Shown here in pieces: positions 60,948 through 64,000 of a stretch of 64,000 bases of DNA. The notes under the pieces were generated by a model. The model did no database searches and had not been told where the DNA came from. It saw only the letters and a program-made list of their open reading frames with translations. This stretch comes from Nocardiopsis sp. CC223A (GTDB taxonomy: Bacteria; Actinomycetota; Actinomycetes; Streptosporangiales; Streptosporangiaceae). A program made the position numbers and the translations under genes. Numbering within the stretch: the stretch's first letter is position 1; each line of letters begins with the position of its first letter. Location of the stretch: the NCBI RefSeq assembly GCF_030766825.1, contig NZ_JASFDV010000024.1, positions 1-64,000 on the forward strand, given 5' to 3'.

Positions 60948-61380
60948 CGTCCGCCGTTCCGGAGGGCGTACCGCGCGGCGCCTCCGGCGCCGCCGGTGAT
61001 ACCGGGGTCCGCGACCTGTACCTGGTCTGCGACGGCCCCGCTGCCGCCGTGGCCACCGTTACCCTGGAGTGACGCCCGCTGCTCCGCCGGGCGTACCGTG
61101 CGGTGCCTCCGGCGCCGTCGTGGCCCCGGTCGTCCTGGGACGGCTCCCGGCGCCGCCGGTGATACCGGGGTCGGCGGCCTGTACCCGGTCTGCGACGGCT
61201 CCGGCGCCGCCGTGGCCACCGTCACCCTGGAGTGACGTCCGCCGTTCCGCCGGGCGTACCGTGCGGTGCCTCCGGCGCCGTCGTGGCCCCGGTCGTCCTG
61301 GGACGGCTCCCGGCGCCGCCGGTGATACCGGGGTCGGCGGCCTGTACCCGGTCGGTGACGGCCCCGCGGCCGCCGCCCCG
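60889..61380 (+). repeat. Degenerate tandem duplications of the GH3 3' end
   Basis: The end of GH3, coding GVRDLYLVCDGSGAAVATVT and LE plus stop, recurs in decaying form near 61009-61072, 61171-61235 and 61333-61380. Block starts at 60988, 61150 and 61312 are exactly 162 bp apart; the step from the gene itself is shorter. Copies 2 and 3 still have the VATVTLE-stop end; copy 4 is truncated. A GCGCCGCCGGTGATACCGGG joint opens each extra block. They have no start codon and are not genes. Confidence 0.9.
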
Positions 61381-61452
61381 CGTGATGCGGTGGCGCCCCG
61401 CCGGGCGCACGGGTCCGGGGCGCCGCCGCGCGGACGCCGACCCCCGGGGGCG

Positions 61453-62643
61453 TCAACCGGTGACGTGCACCTTCTCGATCCACGGGGGCGGGTCCGGCGG
61501 GGCGTCGCCGATCAGCGCCGCGACCACCCGGGCCGCCGAGGGCTCGGAGGGCCACGGCGTGTACCCGTCGGTGAGCACGACGACCACCTGGGGGCGCTGC
61601 GGGGCGCGCAGCGCCGCCTCGATGCCCACCCGCATGTCGGTACCGCCGCCGCCCAGCAGCTCCACCTGCTCGGCGGAGGTCACCCGGCGGACCACCTGCA
61701 CGTCGGCGTCGCAGGACAGCACCGCCACCCGCTCCTTGCCCACGCCCACCTCCTTGAGCACCCCGGAGACCTCGGCCAGCGCCGCCGCCAGGTCGTCCTC
61801 GGTCATCGAGCCGGAGGTGTCCACCACCACCGCCACCCGCGGCATCGGGCGGCGCAGGCTCGGCAGGACCACCCCGCGCATCGCCCCGCTGCGCCGGGAG
61901 GGCCGCGAGTAGGTGTAGTCCACGGCGCCCCCGGCCCAGGCCAGGGCCTCGCGCACCGCGCCCGCCAGCACCCGGCGCCAGTCCACGGTGGGCTGGAGGA
62001 TCTCCTCCGCCCACCGCTTCCAGCCCGCCGGCAGGTTCCCCCGGGAGCGCTGGTGGGAGCGCATCGCCTCGGCCGTGGACCGGCGCAGCGCGTCGGCCTC
62101 CACGTCGCCGACCCCGCCGGCACCGTGGCCGGACTCCTCCCAGGGACGGTCGGCGCCGTGCGCCCCCGACCCGCAGTCGTGGGACCTGACCTCCTCGGGC
62201 AGCAGCCGCAGGTACGCCTCGAACATCAGCCCGTCGGGCATCCCGAACCGCTGGGGGCTCATCGTCCCCTCGGGCAGCGCCAGCCCGTCGGCGAGGATGT
62301 CGTCGTTGATCTCGCAGTCCTGGGCGATGTTGACCCGCATGTGGTCTCGCTGCTCGGCGGCGGGCAGCCGGTCGCTGCGCCCGTGGTGGTCGCGCAGCAG
62401 GTGCGACACCTCGTGGACCCACACGCCGGCCAGCTCCGGGACGGGCGTGCGCTCCACGAAGTCCGGCGACACGTAGCACCGCCACCGCCGGTCCACCCCC
62501 ATCGTGGGCACCCGCCGGGTCTCCACGACGGTCAGCGAGTACAGCGCCGACGCCAGGTAGGGCCGGTCCTGGGCGGCCCGGTAGCGGGCCGCCAACAGCT
62601 TGGTCCGGTCCAACCGGACCGCTTCCCCCTCCGCGGTGCCCAC
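61453..62643 (-). CDS. Putative metallopeptidase-VWA protein (DUF2201-like)
   Basis: 396 aa from GTG 62643. N-terminal half ~1-160 is metallopeptidase-like with HEVSHLLRDHHGR (a HExxH site) and DCEINDDILADG, as in DUF2201. C-terminal half ~240-396 is a von Willebrand A domain with MIDAS VVVDTSGSMTEDD and LTDGYTPWP. Such proteins are regularly encoded next to a MoxR ATPase, and the pair is thought to act as a chaperone or metal-insertion module. Here it follows the MoxR gene by 4 nt. Substrate unknown. Confidence 0.85.
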   Translation of the reverse strand: MGTAEGEAVRLDRTKLLAARYRAAQDRPYLASALYSLTVVETRRVPTMGVDRRWRCYVSPDFVERTPVPELAGVWVHEVSHLLRDHHGRSDRLPAAEQRDHMRVNIAQDCEINDDILADGLALPEGTMSPQRFGMPDGLMFEAYLRLLPEEVRSHDCGSGAHGADRPWEESGHGAGGVGDVEADALRRSTAEAMRSHQRSRGNLPAGWKRWAEEILQPTVDWRRVLAGAVREALAWAGGAVDYTYSRPSRRSGAMRGVVLPSLRRPMPRVAVVVDTSGSMTEDDLAAALAEVSGVLKEVGVGKERVAVLSCDADVQVVRRVTSAEQVELLGGGGTDMRVGIEAALRAPQRPQVVVVLTDGYTPWPSEPSAARVVAALIGDAPPDPPPWIEKVHVTG

Positions 62644-62647
62644 CGCG

Positions 62648-63838
62648 TCAGTTCCCCGGCAGCGCGCCGGACAGCCGCAGCAGGTCCACGAACGCGTCGA
62701 TGTCCTCGGGCACCGGCCAGGCCGGGTCGCGCATCATCGCCAGGTCGGTGGCGGCGCGGGCGGCCACGTCGGGCACCCCCGCCTCCACGGCCTTGGCCAG
62801 CACCTGCCAGCCCGCCTCCCAGCGGCGCCGGGTCGGCTCACTGCGCACCGCCGACACCACCGCCGTCAGGAACGCCAACTGGCGGTCGCCCCGGTCCGGG
62901 AGCGCGAACGCCTTGGGGTCGGCGAGCACCCGGTTCGGGTCGGGCAGGTCGAGCTGCTCCATGTAGGAGAGCAGTTCCAGTCCGGCCCCGTCGCCGATGG
63001 CGCCGACCACCGCGGCCGAGGTCGCCTCCGGGGAGGCGCCGGCGGCGCCCCCGGTGGCCAGCAGCCGCAGCACCATCTCCCAGGTGCGCGGCGAGGGCCA
63101 GGCGCCGCCCCGCCCCTCCGCGTCCTCGGGCAGGCTGTGCGCCAGGCCGGGCCGGGCGGTGAGGAAGCCGGACACCACACCGCGCGCCTGGGCGATCGCC
63201 GTGGCCACCCGGTCCGGGGCGACCAGCGGCATCGACGCCGCGGGCCACACCCCGGTCATGCCGCGGGCGACGGTGCGGGGGTCGTGGGTCCAGCGCAGGT
63301 GTACGAACCGGTTGGCCAGCGGCGGGGCCAGGTGCCAGCCGTCGGCGGCGCTGGAGGGCGGGTTGGCGGCGGCCACGATCCGCACCGCCGGGGGCAGCTC
63401 CAGGCTGCCGACCCGGCGCTCCAGGACCACCCGCAGCAGGGCGGCCTGCACGGCGGGCGGGGCCGAGGACAGCTCGTCGAAGAACAGCAGCCCGGTGCCC
63501 TGAGCGGCCAGCCGCACCGCCCACGCCGGGGGCGCCATGGGCACCCCGTCGCGGGCCGGGTCGTCGCCGACCACGGGCAGGCCGGAGAAGTCGGAGGGTT
63601 CGTGGACGCTGGCGATCACGGTCTCCAGCGGCAGCCCCAGCTCCAGGGCGAGGCGCTCCAGCCCGGCGGACTTGCCGATGCCGGGCTCCCCCCACAGCAG
63701 GACGGGCAGGTTGGCGGTGACCGCCAGGGCCAGCGCCTCCAGCTGCGGGTTCTCGGCGGGCTCGGTCCGCCGGTCGAGGAGCTGCCGGGTGAGGTCGTCG
63801 GCGGCCGCCAGCGGCGCCGGTGTGTCGGTGATGGTCAC
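62648..63838 (-). CDS. MoxR-type AAA ATPase
   Basis: 396 aa from GTG 63838 with GGAAGAAG upstream; the frame continues further upstream without a plausible protein. AAA core ~45-260: Walker A GEPGIGKS, Walker B LLFFDELSSAPP, sensor 1 VRIVAAANPP, and an arginine finger near LAPPLANRFVHLRW. The C-terminal ~280-396 is helical. It partners with the metallopeptidase-VWA protein in the next gene. MoxR/VWA pairs often help assemble or activate metal-dependent complexes. No membrane part. Confidence 0.9.
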   Translation of the reverse strand: MTITDTPAPLAAADDLTRQLLDRRTEPAENPQLEALALAVTANLPVLLWGEPGIGKSAGLERLALELGLPLETVIASVHEPSDFSGLPVVGDDPARDGVPMAPPAWAVRLAAQGTGLLFFDELSSAPPAVQAALLRVVLERRVGSLELPPAVRIVAAANPPSSAADGWHLAPPLANRFVHLRWTHDPRTVARGMTGVWPAASMPLVAPDRVATAIAQARGVVSGFLTARPGLAHSLPEDAEGRGGAWPSPRTWEMVLRLLATGGAAGASPEATSAAVVGAIGDGAGLELLSYMEQLDLPDPNRVLADPKAFALPDRGDRQLAFLTAVVSAVRSEPTRRRWEAGWQVLAKAVEAGVPDVAARAATDLAMMRDPAWPVPEDIDAFVDLLRLSGALPGN

Positions 63839-63957
63839 GTCTTCTTCCGATGGTCGTCGGGGGCTCGGAGTTCGCACCGCGGTCACTCCCGCGCTCGTGC
63901 GTGGATCCTCCCAAAGGGGGGTGACGGAACGGGTCCCCCGGCCGGGGTGCCCCCCCG

Positions 63958-64000
63958 TCACAGCTCCGCCGGCAGCTCCTCCCAGGAGGCCGGGTCGGCG
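63958..64000 (-). CDS. C-terminal end of an unknown gene (partial)
   Basis: The last 13 codons, ADPASWEELPAEL then stop, are visible; the rest lies past the right edge. It is 119 bp upstream of, and on the same strand as, the MoxR gene. Too short to identify. Confidence 0.35.
   Translation of the reverse strand, partial: ADPASWEELPAEL

Overview
This is high-GC actinomycete DNA. GTG and TTG starts, GTGA/ATGA start-stop overlaps and leaderless-looking promoters are common. The gene content (XRE regulator plus DUF397 pair, SapA-like protein, methylmalonyl-CoA mutase with MeaB, type VII secretion genes, an ABC importer lacking its own ATPase) fits a filamentous, sporulating, soil-type genus. Nocardiopsis or a relative is my best guess, as an inference from style only. 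No rRNA, tRNA, CRISPR array or replication origin was seen.

Layout: (a) 1-13.5 kb is a type VII secretion (T7SS) cluster: a membrane protein cut by the left edge, a 1440-aa secreted-effector-like protein, two small ESAT-6-like helical proteins around an unknown 220-aa protein, an EssC-like FHA/FtsK/SpoIIIE ATPase, a Ser/Thr kinase and a SapA-like secreted protein. (b) 13.5-16.7 kb holds a Ca2+/cation antiporter, a TetR regulator with a 22-bp perfect palindromic operator and a translationally coupled membrane protein, and a DUF3592-like protein. (c) 16.7-20.5 kb, minus strand, is a compact operon: a six-cysteine secreted peptide with a defensin-like cysteine pattern, then MauE-like and TlpA/MauD-like redox proteins, an ABC exporter and a dedicated S26 signal peptidase. 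It looks like a disulfide-peptide production system and is my main candidate for something undescribed. (d) 20.7-30.1 kb is accessory DNA: a frameshifted NUDIX gene, an anti-sigma-like ATPase, an XRE/DUF397 pair, small orphan genes, a decayed paralogue fragment, an AAA ATPase plus PD-(D/E)xK nuclease pair that looks like a defence module, and a 1.8-kb non-coding island with a ~327-bp inverted repeat and a direct-repeat array.

(e) 30.1-42.1 kb is more core-like: NUDIX, DUF4184 membrane protein, lipoprotein, mutA-mutB-meaB (methylmalonyl-CoA/succinyl-CoA interconversion), a STAS anti-sigma antagonist, a rifampicin-phosphotransferase-like enzyme and two membrane proteins. (f) 42.3-61 kb is a polysaccharide utilisation locus best read as xyloglucan degradation: LacI regulator, GH31 alpha-xylosidase, xylose isomerase, GH42 beta-galactosidase, GH95 fucosidase-like enzyme, secreted GH74 xyloglucanase with CBM2, a CUT1 sugar importer and a GH3 beta-glycosidase. 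Four copies of a TCGAAGCGCTTCGA palindrome precede the regulator, GH31, GH74 and the importer/GH3 divergent pair and so define its regulon. The GH3 gene is followed by decaying tandem copies of its own 3' end. (g) 61.4-64 kb carries a putative-metallopeptidase/VWA protein and a MoxR-type AAA ATPase, with a gene end at the right edge.

In (f) the working model is: GH74 cuts xyloglucan outside the cell, the lipoprotein and two permeases import the oligosaccharides, GH95/GH42/GH31/GH3 strip fucose, galactose, xylose and glucose inside, and XylA feeds xylose to central metabolism. In (c) the model is: the peptide is exported by the ABC protein, its leader is cut by the S26 protease, and MauE/TlpA form the disulfides.
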